Part shown: piece by piece, positions 26,601 to 36,212 of the stretch | Layout: each line of letters opens with the position of its first letter | Numbering within the stretch: position 1 is the stretch's first letter | Source: Proales similis | Lineage: Eukaryota > Rotifera > Eurotatoria > Ploima > Proalidae | Assembly: GCA_019059635.1 (NCBI GenBank) | Contig: JAGVRJ010000003.1 | Location: forward strand, 2,914,001-2,978,000 | Length of the DNA stretch: 64,000 bases | Reading direction: 5' to 3' | The notes under the pieces: generated by a model | The model's input: only the letters and a program-made list of their open reading frames with translations | What the model was told of the DNA's origin: nothing | Database searches by the model: none | Position numbers and translations under genes: made by a program

Positions 26601-29600
26601 GACTTATGCGCCAACTATTTGGTTCTGATCGAAGATGAAGATGGCCAGCTTGATTCGGCCGAATTGAACGATGTTTTTATTGAGGACGAGTATGAGACGA
26701 GCTCGTCAACTCGAGTTGATCAAGTCTCGTTTGAAAACCAGCTTGACGCGCAGGACAACGAGCAGATTTCACCGCCAGCCATTCACTCAAGCGTCTCGGA
26801 GCCGGAAATGATGGATGTAACTCAGCCAGTCGCAAATCGTCATCTTCTCGTCTTGAACTCTAAACCCATTCAAAAGACACACTCGCACAGCATAGACTTG
26901 GCATCTTTGTCTTGCAATAACTGCCCACGAGTGGAAAACAATTTGACTGAGGGAGAGTCGAAGAGCGCCGGCCTCCCCAACTCGTCATTCTTCAATGAAA
27001 AGGCCCAGGAAGAAGACAACGAGTCCTACACTTCATGCGCAGACGACATGCGCCTCATAGACGGCCTCATTTCTTCAAGTTCAAGTGTGGGCATTAGCGG
27101 ACGGCTAAATTGTAAAAACGTCGAGGATGAAGAGAACGACGAGGCACTTCGACTTGTCGAGCGAGGCGCGGTCACACGTCAAAACGAGCACAACCTGGTC
27201 TTTCAAAAAGAGCCCAAAGAGCTCAAGTTCAGGCGAAGTGTGGGCGCCGACAAGCAGGCCCGCATTCGCAAGTTCACTATGTCAATATTCGTCGATTCGT
27301 TCGAAGACTATTCGTTTAATCGAAGTCAGGACTCGTCTGACTCGATTCAAAATGAATTGCAAAAGGCCTCTGGCCAAAGAGAAGACCCTGAGATGACCAG
27401 AGATAGCCTACGTGACTTTGAACAAACCGAGATGCGTTTAATGATGGAAGCCCAGAAGAGAAGCAAGCCTCTCCTCGTTTCAGACGAAGAGTTCATGTTC
27501 AGTGCGCCGAATTTCGTCGACAACTTGATCAACAACAAAAGCAAGAATATGCTGGCAAGCAAGCCGCCGGTTATTCCCTCACATCAAACAAATGGCTCTC
27601 TAGCTTGGCCAGCATTTCAATCCATTCAAACATCAAACTCGAATGAGACGTTTGAGACTTGCTCGATCATGAGCTCGGGACGCAATGCAAACATGCCCTC
27701 GCCTCATAAGGATCTAGTCGGCGACGAGTCGAACGGGGCGAATCAACCACCCAACGATGTCGAGCCAGTTGGTTGGCTTGACTTGAGAAATGTGAACAAT
27801 CGTCGGGGCCGTACATCCAAGCGGCGAGCGTCAGGAAAAGTGGCTCCACGACGAGCGGAGTCTGACTCGCGCAAGCTTAGGGAAATCCTCAGCGAACTGC
27901 TGTCCAAAACAGTCAGCAAGAGCACAAGCAGCCTAAGCGACAGCTGCTTCACCACAAGCAGTTCGACAAACAATTTGAATCGACCACCTCAAGTGCCGCC
28001 AAGGCCCAGCAGCTCTTCGGCTTATTTGACCGACAAGTTATTTGAAAAGTTCTGCATATTGGCCAACGATGAAATCATGAACTATCCGAGCGTTAGCGTA
28101 GACTCGCTTGACTTTTCAAATTCAATCAACAGCTCAGTAAAGAGCGAGCGTAACGGCAAAATAGAGTCCAAACTGCTCGAACAGCTCCTGAACGAATCGG
28201 TCAGCGAGCCTTTGTCCAGGGAGGACACAGCCCGAAAAGATGGAGTCAATAACATTTCAATTGGCACCGACTTGTCCGATTCCCTCTTTAACAGCCGGTT
28301 CATCATAACGCCTCTGTGCAGCGATGCCTTCTCGTCGTCCACCACTCATATGGGCTCGTTGTTCTTACGATCGCCTGGACTGCAATCTCCCTCGAAGTAC
28401 ACTATGCTCAACTCTTCTCGTGACATAACTCCGATTGAGAAGCGCAACTCACTAAATGGTACCGAGTTCTTCTCCAACAGACTGGCATCGCCAAACAAGG
28501 CCTCGCCAAGTGTACAATGGCCCACACCACCCCCAATCGCCAAATCCCTGGCGAATGCTTCGCCACCTTTGCCGTCACCTCCGTCACCGCCCTCCAATGC
28601 TGTCAATACGGACTTGGCCTCACTGCCTACGCCGCCGCCTCTTCCGCCCATCCCACCGGGCAGCCAGTCTCGCATAAGACGACCCGATGCCAAAGCAGCG
28701 ACTTCTTCCAGTCTCATTCAATCGCTTGCTGCTCATTTCGATGCGCTTGGCGGAGGCCAACCGACCAAGAAGCCCGCCAATGACCAAGTTGATTCCAAAA
28801 CAAAGAGCGTTAAATCTGTTGAGCAAGACAAGCAGACATCGCCCACCGCTGGGGCATCAAATCGAACCAAAGAAACTCAGGCCACTGATGAGAGTGAAGC
28901 TACATGGAATGTCGTTGATATGAGCCTTTACGGCCTGGACAATGAAGAAGACGAAAAGAGCAAAAACCGTTTGGAAAGATTTGACCAAGTTTCGCCGCCG
29001 CCCAGCTTCAAGGACTCCAAATGGTCTCCGTCCCCGCCGACAAAGAGCGAGCAGGCACAATCCAGGACGGTCGAGCAAACAGCTCCAAGTGCTCCGCCAA
29101 GTGTAAGCCTGAAAAGCTACAAAACTGGCGAGTCGGGTTCAGAGGATGAATGCACCCGATTTAAATTGGACCATTTACTCGACATAAATCCGAAGCGACT
29201 TTTCATTGGCTGCACATTTCGCTGCAAGATTCACGATCTGATTGACTCTGGTGGTCATTTTTGGATCGAGGTGTTGTTCAGCAAAGAGGATGAGAGAAAG
29301 TTTCAGCAAATATTCAAACTATTTCGACTGGCGGCTAAGATTAGTCCAGCGCCTGCAACTCTCGAGCCCAACATGCACGTTGCCGCCCTGCACAAAAACG
29401 AGTGGCACAGGGCGACTATAATGGACGTGCGGCCTAGGGGAGAGACTCCACGAACGGTCAGAGTTCAGCTTATTGACATTGGTGTGATGAAGCTGGTGAA
29501 CGCCGAGACTGAACTGCGACAAGTTGATGAGAAATTCTTCAACTGTCCGAGCAAGGCTCTCTATTGTTGCATTCAGCCTGATCCCGGCTACCAACTGTTT

Positions 29601-30551
29601 CTCGATTTGCCGGCCCGCAAGTTCTTCACGCGGCTGGTTTTCAATCGAGTTCTGTTCGCCAAGGTGCTTCAAATCGACGAGTCGTGTGGCCTGTTTCGCA
29701 TCCTCCTAGGCCACCGGACAAATCGAGGTGTTGTAAATGTCTATCTCTACCTTTTGTCCAAGTTCGATCGAAGTCATTACGAAGAGCTGAAAGGCCGAGA
29801 AAAAGTTCGCGTTGAGCCGTTGAATGTTCAAGTACCAGCCGAAATCAGCTGTAGCCTTCCTTCACCTCCCCTCTCACCTTACAATGATGGGCCACTTTTC
29901 GGCCAGAGCTCAATCGAGTGCCACTCAAACGAGTGGCAGGGCAGTAGTGAGCTGGATCAAGAGGAGCTATTCTCAGGCGAGGATACGACCGAAAGCGATT
30001 ACGCGCTCTTTTCTGATCTTCTGGACGAATCGCGCAACTGGCTAAACACGGGCACCGAAGAAATATTCACCAATGGACACGACTCTGGTCTCGACTACAC
30101 TCCGGTGCGCGGTGAATCGTGCTCACGCCTGAACAGCAATTCATCGAATACAAGCAAACCGGAGGCCACCTCCAAGCCCAGTCCGGCGCAGACTGTGTTC
30201 TCCCTCGCCAACAAGAGCACTTCAAAAGTTAAAAATCGTGAAAGAGCCAACATCTCCCGGATCCTCGTGCCAACCACGACGCCGGTCCGAACAGAGCCGA
30301 AACGAGCTCCTTTGAACATGAGCAAACTGAATTACAGCTCAGACACTGACTCGTACATTGGCCCGCCTTGTTGTCCCGCTCCACTTCGTTTTCGACGCAG
30401 CTCAGGCTCATACTCGAAAAGAGCGAGGAGCAACTCGAACGAAAAAGGACGAGCTGCTTCGGGCGGTGCACGACTCACTCACAACGAATTAAGTCAAAGT
30501 GTATTCGAAACGAGCTGCAAAAGTCGCCAAGTAAAATTTAGCTTTCGGTAA
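23613..30551 (+). CDS. Giant multi-Tudor germline-type protein (RNF17/Qin-like)
   Basis: Single uninterrupted exon encoding 2312 residues. The N-terminus has a zinc-binding B-box-like cluster: CVGC at 17-20, CSVC at about 29-32, then YCHECFYIVHR and a histidine. A coiled coil of about 100 residues follows (LKQKALNLKLRCDEFNDIKS onward). Extended Tudor domains lie at about 306-450 and 586-720 (weaker) and 1849-2040. The third is the clearest: GGHFWIEVLF, EWHRATIMDV, VQLIDIGVMKLV. About 1100 residues between the second and third Tudor domains are acidic/Ser-rich and probably disordered, with a Pro-rich patch near 1640-1690. B-box-like fingers plus coiled coil plus Tudor domains match RNF17/TDRD4 and Drosophila Qin/Kumo, which act in the piRNA pathway by binding symmetrically dimethylated arginines. 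Orthology is inferred from order of parts only; other TDRD classes remain possible. Confidence 0.85.
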   Translation: MEGDNPNDSLLLQTQLCVGCQTERAVYVCSVCCNESSARDTLPTVLNEKSPQWHVEQLLHNGNLIYCHECFYIVHRQSTTTHVPVNIAATAESPRVIDTNEGESAQTSVSPRSELEPFTAENNRETELEPSTPVTPVCFDQLKQKALNLKLRCDEFNDIKSCIRQMHELIKEDLLTQVETLKHKLDTKALVISEKMKEKLKDAYSVVRDMHFKFNARVNEAREQLDQLKGTQDEEKLRLIGVLLEQIDEELRRANASSPSSTCSLFVESSNGLYPEFSYNVEFARLQEAIETLHIDIGPYTSRRDPFDLTAGTEYDCLITSSLCRDGSFWVQLLAPIKYANIEELDTAEQQRIRFEQSLKRTRFLDEIDKQVRCKRISDPSWRSFAEISSPPLSGQRCFFYDAIAHRWMRAHVALYSESRGVWQVRLMDTGQLESVENLQHLLEWDSNIDQADSPARAIKAVFQKPDDQQQFENEISLETRFFFKDITQGKHLRCQLVRRLADFNNNESGDSEPIWIIRLFEPLKGSVNKLLIEFNENEKKNKTNGPRLYSCTDIRFESRQEESGENLKPEMQTRIKSKSPTEKEVRFDLTATEILEQTDDSRLVSERTGSGFVSTELDERGVFWLRPSPRAHIYARLDKMNRSIEQHMVTCGNLKSYDQLEQAPAPNSKCFVRLDTRRNETEWHRGFIESVDERRCSIRLMDKGLRKRVAFKCIYPYENRLSDGSDLNEIKYLAIRCCLSNRTDLSLNSHTKNLFGSLTYPGACKFRLIELVDFGQFKCWHTELINKSGTVVNQILPHEPHQPLTSSQSVELKELAPRESDKFATFSLALCIDELSAATPRSRFGSHELFCDKDTKTFEVRRHSHIDDENERASAFTRLSSKIDEMTGQIVSSVTHESMTKTELPIFKDFNSKPENKRSGGSCRPDSWRDSTRHQDDDDDDYHKDKKKNSDKFRRTWQGPRQSYSARSSDRQENGENKRKWSNKSDGKNPKAHEADLCANYLVLIEDEDGQLDSAELNDVFIEDEYETSSSTRVDQVSFENQLDAQDNEQISPPAIHSSVSEPEMMDVTQPVANRHLLVLNSKPIQKTHSHSIDLASLSCNNCPRVENNLTEGESKSAGLPNSSFFNEKAQEEDNESYTSCADDMRLIDGLISSSSSVGISGRLNCKNVEDEENDEALRLVERGAVTRQNEHNLVFQKEPKELKFRRSVGADKQARIRKFTMSIFVDSFEDYSFNRSQDSSDSIQNELQKASGQREDPEMTRDSLRDFEQTEMRLMMEAQKRSKPLLVSDEEFMFSAPNFVDNLINNKSKNMLASKPPVIPSHQTNGSLAWPAFQSIQTSNSNETFETCSIMSSGRNANMPSPHKDLVGDESNGANQPPNDVEPVGWLDLRNVNNRRGRTSKRRASGKVAPRRAESDSRKLREILSELLSKTVSKSTSSLSDSCFTTSSSTNNLNRPPQVPPRPSSSSAYLTDKLFEKFCILANDEIMNYPSVSVDSLDFSNSINSSVKSERNGKIESKLLEQLLNESVSEPLSREDTARKDGVNNISIGTDLSDSLFNSRFIITPLCSDAFSSSTTHMGSLFLRSPGLQSPSKYTMLNSSRDITPIEKRNSLNGTEFFSNRLASPNKASPSVQWPTPPPIAKSLANASPPLPSPPSPPSNAVNTDLASLPTPPPLPPIPPGSQSRIRRPDAKAATSSSLIQSLAAHFDALGGGQPTKKPANDQVDSKTKSVKSVEQDKQTSPTAGASNRTKETQATDESEATWNVVDMSLYGLDNEEDEKSKNRLERFDQVSPPPSFKDSKWSPSPPTKSEQAQSRTVEQTAPSAPPSVSLKSYKTGESGSEDECTRFKLDHLLDINPKRLFIGCTFRCKIHDLIDSGGHFWIEVLFSKEDERKFQQIFKLFRLAAKISPAPATLEPNMHVAALHKNEWHRATIMDVRPRGETPRTVRVQLIDIGVMKLVNAETELRQVDEKFFNCPSKALYCCIQPDPGYQLFLDLPARKFFTRLVFNRVLFAKVLQIDESCGLFRILLGHRTNRGVVNVYLYLLSKFDRSHYEELKGREKVRVEPLNVQVPAEISCSLPSPPLSPYNDGPLFGQSSIECHSNEWQGSSELDQEELFSGEDTTESDYALFSDLLDESRNWLNTGTEEIFTNGHDSGLDYTPVRGESCSRLNSNSSNTSKPEATSKPSPAQTVFSLANKSTSKVKNRERANISRILVPTTTPVRTEPKRAPLNMSKLNYSSDTDSYIGPPCCPAPLRFRRSSGSYSKRARSNSNEKGRAASGGARLTHNELSQSVFETSCKSRQVKFSFR

Positions 30552-31059
30552 TCACCCATCGAACCACCATCGAATGTGCAATTTTCCTCTTGAATTAATT
30601 CGACTTTTCTGTCTTCATTTGTTTCTCTTTTTCCGTTTCAATATTCTTTTTTGTATTTTCTTCCATGCCCCCGATTGGCTTGACCACCACTATCAGCACC
30701 ACTTTCCTCTTTGATTTAAACGTTGGTTCAGATTATCTAATTAAATTTCGTTTCGTTCCAAAAAACCCAAAAAAAGAAAATTTCACGTTCCAGTTTGTTG
30801 TTACGAATAAACATTCTATTAAATTGGGCATTTTTAAATCCGAAAAGTACCGATTGAGACGATTTGAGGTTAATTTGAGGCTGTTATTACCCAGCCGGGT
30901 TTAAAACGCTTTGAAAATAACTGTTCGGGCCTCTAAGACAATCAGTCAGGCGACGACGAGAGATTTGACACATGGCAGACGACTCACGTGAGCGTGGCCA
31001 AGTTTAGTTGAAATTTGAAATAATTTGGTTGAACTTGGATTGTTGGACTTTTTGATGGA
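30552..31059. other. Intergenic, Tudor 3' end to MIOS
   Basis: About 500 bp, AT-rich. A short open frame at 30665-30904 has no recognisable features and is not called. Confidence 0.45.
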
Positions 31060-34000
31060 ATGAATGAGTCAAGCGATATCTTGTTGTATTGGTCACCGTT
31101 CACCGACAACGAGTTTCTGCTCGTAGGCGAGAGCGTCTTGTTTTATAAGGTTGTCAACTTTGATAACAGTAAGCGCCAGATCAATTTCACCGGTCGATTC
31201 TTTAATGCAAACATATGTAGCCAAGTCACGAGTGGAAAACAGTTTATTTTTGTCGGAGAACTCATGCTGCAAGTTAATCGGACGTCTGGACGACTATCCA
31301 AGCCACAAGGTAGCTCATCCAGTACTCGAAATCTAAATAGGAGTTCAACTTGGAATGCCTTAAGACTGTTTCATGGTTTCCCGCGCACGATTTGAACTCC
31401 CACACAATTGCGATTCACCAGGCTGGTCAAGAAGAGATTCACATGCTAAGGTAGAATCTTTTGATCGTCACCTTCAAAAATGTTTCCATTCTCAGCACTT
31501 TATCATTTCAATCAAAGTCCATCGCTGGGTAGTTTCGAGCCATCAGCCAAAGGGTTGAACTTCAAGTTTGAGATCGGCGAGCCGAGAAACAGCACTCAGA
31601 TACAATGGAATCCAAAGCTCAGTCATTACGTGAGTCGTTCGAATTCGATTTGTTTTAATGCTTGACAGTGAGCGAAAACTGAACCTGTCACCAAGTTAGC
31701 AGCTGCTTTTGAATCGATGGGCGACTCAGCTTCTGTCTACATATGGGACGCTGAACACCAGAAGAAGCCATTTTACAAACTTGGTACGCTCGAAATGCAA
31801 ACTGGCTAAACAAATGTCTAACGAATTGGGTGTAAGGAGGAAGCGCGACTTGCCACTCGATTGAATGGCATCCAGAAAACAGTGAGCGGCTGTTTGCGGC
31901 CACCAGTCAAATTTCACTGTTTGACCTGCGTCGTAAGCAAGTAGTGTTAGAGCTTCAGTTCTTTCGACACTTAATCGGCCTGATTAGACGGAATCGATCC
32001 GATCGGAAGTGTGTCAAGCGAGTACCTCCACGGCTTTTGTTTGGATCCCAAGAACGCAAACATTGCTGCTTCGTTTTATCAAGTAAGTAAAATTGATTGC
32101 CGGTCAAGTTGTTTATTCAAACACCCCACTGCGACGTTATTGAAAGAACAAACTAGCAATGTGGGATCTGCGAATGATTAGTAATGAGCCGATCGGCTTA
32201 ATCGAGCAGGAGTTTCAAATAAAAAGAATTCAATTCTGTCCGGCTCGGGAAGGCAAACTGGCCATTCTAAGTGAAAACTCGGCGCAGATCAGCATATCTC
32301 GAATACTGGAGCAAGACGATGGCTTCTATAGATCGAGTGGCAAACGTAATTACTCAGCACTGGTGGCTTCACAAACGCATGCTCAAGAGTTCGAGTAGAT
32401 CCGAGGAATGCCAGTTCCGAAAGTCAAATTCAAACATTTTGCTGGCACTCAAAGGATCCGAACAGACTGATGGTTGCTCTTGAGGAAATGCCATCGTTTA
32501 TTCTCATGGACTTGAACGTGGCCGATTACTGCAACATAAGCTTTGCGTCCAATGACAAGTTTACAATTGCGATCGACGATAAAATTTCTTCGTTGAAAGT
32601 GAGCGAGCGAGAAGAGGAATGTGACATAGGCGAACTAATGAGGAAGAGAGCGATCGACGATTACGGCATGCACCACTTTACCGCCAACATTCCAAAGCTT
32701 TCAAAGAGCCCACACGATATTGAAATCAAGTTTCTCTGGGAATGGATGAGCGGTACGGCCTTACTTTCCTCGGGCTGTTTTTATTTCAATATAACAGTAG
32801 CCTGAAACTAGTGGCCGAGTCTGCTTACGAAGAAATGAAACGGCAGTTCAACGCTCGAAGTTGCTCCCTGGACAGATTCGCCGGTCTCAAATCGATCATT
32901 TCAGGTAGACGAGCTGCTTCCGGCCAGCTAGACTAAAAACTGTTTGCGCCATTCCATTTTGTGATTGTTCTGTTGTAGAAATGAATCATCTAATGAGAAC
33001 ATCTTACTCAACCGAGGACCAGCTAGACCTTTACAAGTGAGCCAAATTCGCCTTGAAATGAGAAATTCGTCCTGAGTGCCTCTTGATACAGAGTGTATTT
33101 GCTTGAGGTGTGTGGGTGGCGAAAATGGCAGCTTCTAGTTGAAAAGCTAATCGAACAAGACGATTTAGAGAGAGCAGCTTGCATCAGCGCTCTAAACGGC
33201 GAAAAAGACAAAGCAATCGCTATTCTGGGTAAGACTAGACCGTTTGGAACGGGCTGTCTCTCTGGCTCGCTTTGATCATCATTGTGCTCATAACAAGAAC
33301 GCCGCAAACAGTACATCCCGCTGTCGATTACACTCAAGTTCATCGACTCATCTCAAGCGAACGAGCCGGCTTTGAATCGCGTCTTGGCCAAACTGAACAA
33401 TCCCTACCTCAGGCTTTTATTCTATAATCAGCTCAAAGGCGCACATTTTGAAGAAAAGATCGTAATCGAAATATTTTTACTGAAACTGCTTTGAATCGAC
33501 CGCAAGTTGAGCTTTTAAAATGAAAGCATAACGACCCCGGAATCTCGCTGGCTGATAGAATCTGTGTTGCCAGAATCATTCTCAGTCCAGACCAAGTAAG
33601 CCCTTGTCCTCTCTTGTCCTTTTTTCTGGCTGTCTCTATTGAATCGACACTGTTCTAGTTGAAGGAGTTTGCTGCACGCCTCATGATCGAATGCGTGAAA
33701 CAAGGAAACCTGTTCGGCATTTTACTCACCGGCTTCGACACCGAATGTCTTGAGCTGTTTCAAACATATATTCACCGAACAAGCGATGTTCAGACGGCCG
33801 CAGTAGCCATCATACACGCCTCGCACAAGATCTCGTCGAGCAAATACGTCAGTGGGTGGATTGAGAGTTATCGTGAGCTTCTCAACAGCTGGATGCTCTG
33901 GGAACAACGGTGAGACACCTGAACACAATTAAAGTCCTTCCTTGACTGACAAGATGGCCAGGGCCAAATTTGATATAAAACGAGCCATCAAGGTTGAAGA

Positions 34001-34477
34001 ACGTGTTTTCCTGCGCTGTAACACTTGTGGAGACAATTTGACCTCCAAAAGAAACATCAGAGAAAGGCAAAATCGGCCGAGGGAAGGTGCCAGCAACAGC
34101 ATGACTTGTCAAGCTTGCCATCGACCAGTTCTTCGATGCTCGATATGCTCGTTTTACATGTCGGTCGATCCACCCAAATCTATCTACACGAGTCGATCCG
34201 GTGAGGCCGAGTTGCTCACTTCTGTTTTCTTACATTTTGAGGCTTAAATTCCCTTTAAAAGACATCATGTCCCAGTTTTTTACTTTTTGTCAGAAATGTG
34301 GCCATGGAGGACATTACGGTCATCTTGTTGAATGGTTCAAGTAAGCATATTTCAAACCTCGCCCTCACTCCTCAAAACATAAAAACACTCGAACGGAAAA
34401 GGGAGAACAGCGAATGTCCAATAATGAGATGTCAGTGTCAGTGTGCAATTCCTGAGTTCGGTGAGGAACCCTTGTGA
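31060..34477 (+). CDS. MIOS: MIOS, GATOR2 complex subunit
   Basis: WD40 plus zinc-finger scaffold that activates TORC1 signalling at the lysosome and is needed in fly oogenesis (missing oocyte). Many small exons: 31060-31168, 31221-31309, then one from about 31337 (LECLKTVSWFPAHDLNSHT) and about a dozen more. The order of recognisable blocks matches human MIOS: N-terminal SSDILLYWSPF, WD blades such as SASVYIWDAEHQKKP, a helical middle (FAARLMIECVKQGNLFGILL, VSGWIESYRELLNSWMLWEQ) and a C-terminal zinc region CNTCGDNL, CQACHRPVLRCSIC, CQKCGHGGHYGH, ending ECPIMRCQCQCAIPEF. Stop at 34475-34477, AATAAA at about 34564. I did not resolve every exon junction between 31.6 and 33.6 kb, so the internal model is approximate. 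Confidence 0.9.
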
Positions 34478-34784
34478 ACAAGTTGGAAAATGCTAGCTCG
34501 TTAAAGTTGTTATCGAGCGCCAAATACCGCTCTTTGATTGTGTCATCCAAACCGTTGCACTTAAATAAAATGAAAAAAAAAAGGATCCCACGATTAGAGA
34601 AACGAGAGCAAGAAGCTTAGAAACAAATTTGTTTTAAAAAAAGGGCCCCAGCTACAAAGAAGATCTAAAAGATTAAAAAAAAGGCTGCGGCAGTCAATAA
34701 AAACAAGATTAGAAAGATAATTAAATAATCGAGCCGTCCGATCAAGCCGAGCTTAAATATTGACTACAGCAGGCAGATGGCTGT
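34478..34784. other. Intergenic, convergent 3' ends
   Basis: A-rich spacer between the MIOS and zinc finger gene stops, with several poly-A runs of 6-9. No coding signal. Confidence 0.5.
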
Positions 34785-36212
34785 TTACAAATTCTGGCAG
34801 CAGGTGTCGCATTTAATCGGCTCGGTTTGTGTCTGTTGGTCGACACGAGTATTTAACATTCTTTCAACAGTCAGAAATTTGCGCTCGTTGTGAGTGCGCG
34901 ATGACGGCGAGCTGACAAGCTCTGCTCGGCTGTTGCTAAAATCAATTGGGGCTTTGTTCGAAGGCGAGAGGCTTGAACTCCGGCTACTGGAGCTGTAATT
35001 CAGGCTACTGCTGGTCGGATTCTCGTCCGACGAGCTCGATCCCGATATGTTGTTCGTGTTGGCTCGTTCTGGCGTGTAGTCAGCCATCGATCGCTGCTGT
35101 TGATTGTGGTGATGCTGATTCATCAGCAGATAGTTGTGGTTAAGCATTCCCATTAGGTTGGACGATTGGGTGGCCAGGCCAGGGCTGGCTGGGTTCATGG
35201 CGTACTGTAGATGCAGAGGATTGTAGACGAACGGAAACATTCGAGCCATAGTGTACGCGTTTAGAAAGTTTGAAATCGACGGCCCTGATTGGCCCGCGCT
35301 GGCAGCTAACTCGCCGTACGGATTAACAGATTCGGCGCTCGTCGACCGTTCATTGGCCATTCGAAAATCAGCGCTCAGTTCTGATTGGTCAAACAGCCGT
35401 TTGGACTTTTCTGACGTCATCTTGCTAGGGCCACGCTGGCGACTTTCCGGTGAGGGCCGGGAACGCTTAACGCTCTGGGGACTGGCTAACTCACAGCTTG
35501 TTCTCTTTCGGTTCCCTAGAACCGCCTCTTCCACGACTGGCTTCGTATCCATTTGGTTGGCACTGGCATTGAACACCTCGGGCTCTGGGACCGCTTGCGA
35601 ATTGAACATGTAGCCAGGCTGGAGCGGCGTGTGCGTCTTGTCAGGATGGTTTTTCGCCAAATGATCTCTGATCGAACTGTGATGCATACAGCTGTACGAA
35701 CACCATCGACAATGATAGGGCTTGACTCTCAAATGTACTCTCAAGTGAACTTTGAGGTTCGACTTGCTCGAGCAAACCTTTCAGAGTAAAAAATCAATGT
35801 CTTTCTTGACTTGCCAAAGAACTGCCGATCGTTGACTTACCTTGCCACATTGACTGCATATCCATTTCGACTGGTTGAGATGTATCGCATTTACGTGATG
35901 ATTCAGGTTGGAGAAATTGGCGAATATTTTGCCGCAAAGTTTGCACACGGGCACATTCTCTTTCTCGTGTTCGACTGTTTGAGTCTCCTCTTTGCTTTCT
36001 CTCTTGGGCTGGATGGCCGCTGCTTTGGCCAATTGCATCACAGCCAGAAGCGAATTCGAGTATGAGTCGTTTTCTCTTGAAATCTCATCCTCGTGCGACT
36101 CTGGACAATGGGTCGATTCAGAAGAGTTGCCCGACGAACAAACTGAATCGTTGACTATGTCATAGTCTCCGTGCTCATTAGGCTCACTATGAATCAACTG
36201 TTTCAAGCTCAT
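34785..36212 (-). CDS. C2H2 zinc finger transcription factor
   Basis: Two coding exons, 35841-36212 and 34785-35777, intron 63 nt, 454 residues. Three C2H2 fingers span the junction: CKLCGKIFANFSNLNHHVNA, CSQCGKVCSSKSNLKVHLRV and CRWCSYSCMHHSSIRDHLAK. An acidic Ser-rich N-terminus precedes them. Behind them is a long tail rich in Ser, Asn and Pro with a basic cluster (NRKRTSCELASPQSVKRSR), a likely nuclear signal. The start at 36212 directly follows an acceptor-like tttag, so a 5' untranslated exon probably lies upstream. I cannot assign a named family; the fingers look animal-specific and conserved in spacing. Confidence 0.85.

Noticed and set aside
28346-28717. 123-residue Gly-rich - frame
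   Set aside because: Antisense to the Pro-rich patch of the Tudor protein; CCx codons reversed give Gly.
31370-31410. Sequence with GATTTGAACTCCC, like a reversed tRNA T-arm
   Set aside because: It is the MIOS exon WFPAHDLNSHT; no cloverleaf can be drawn around it.
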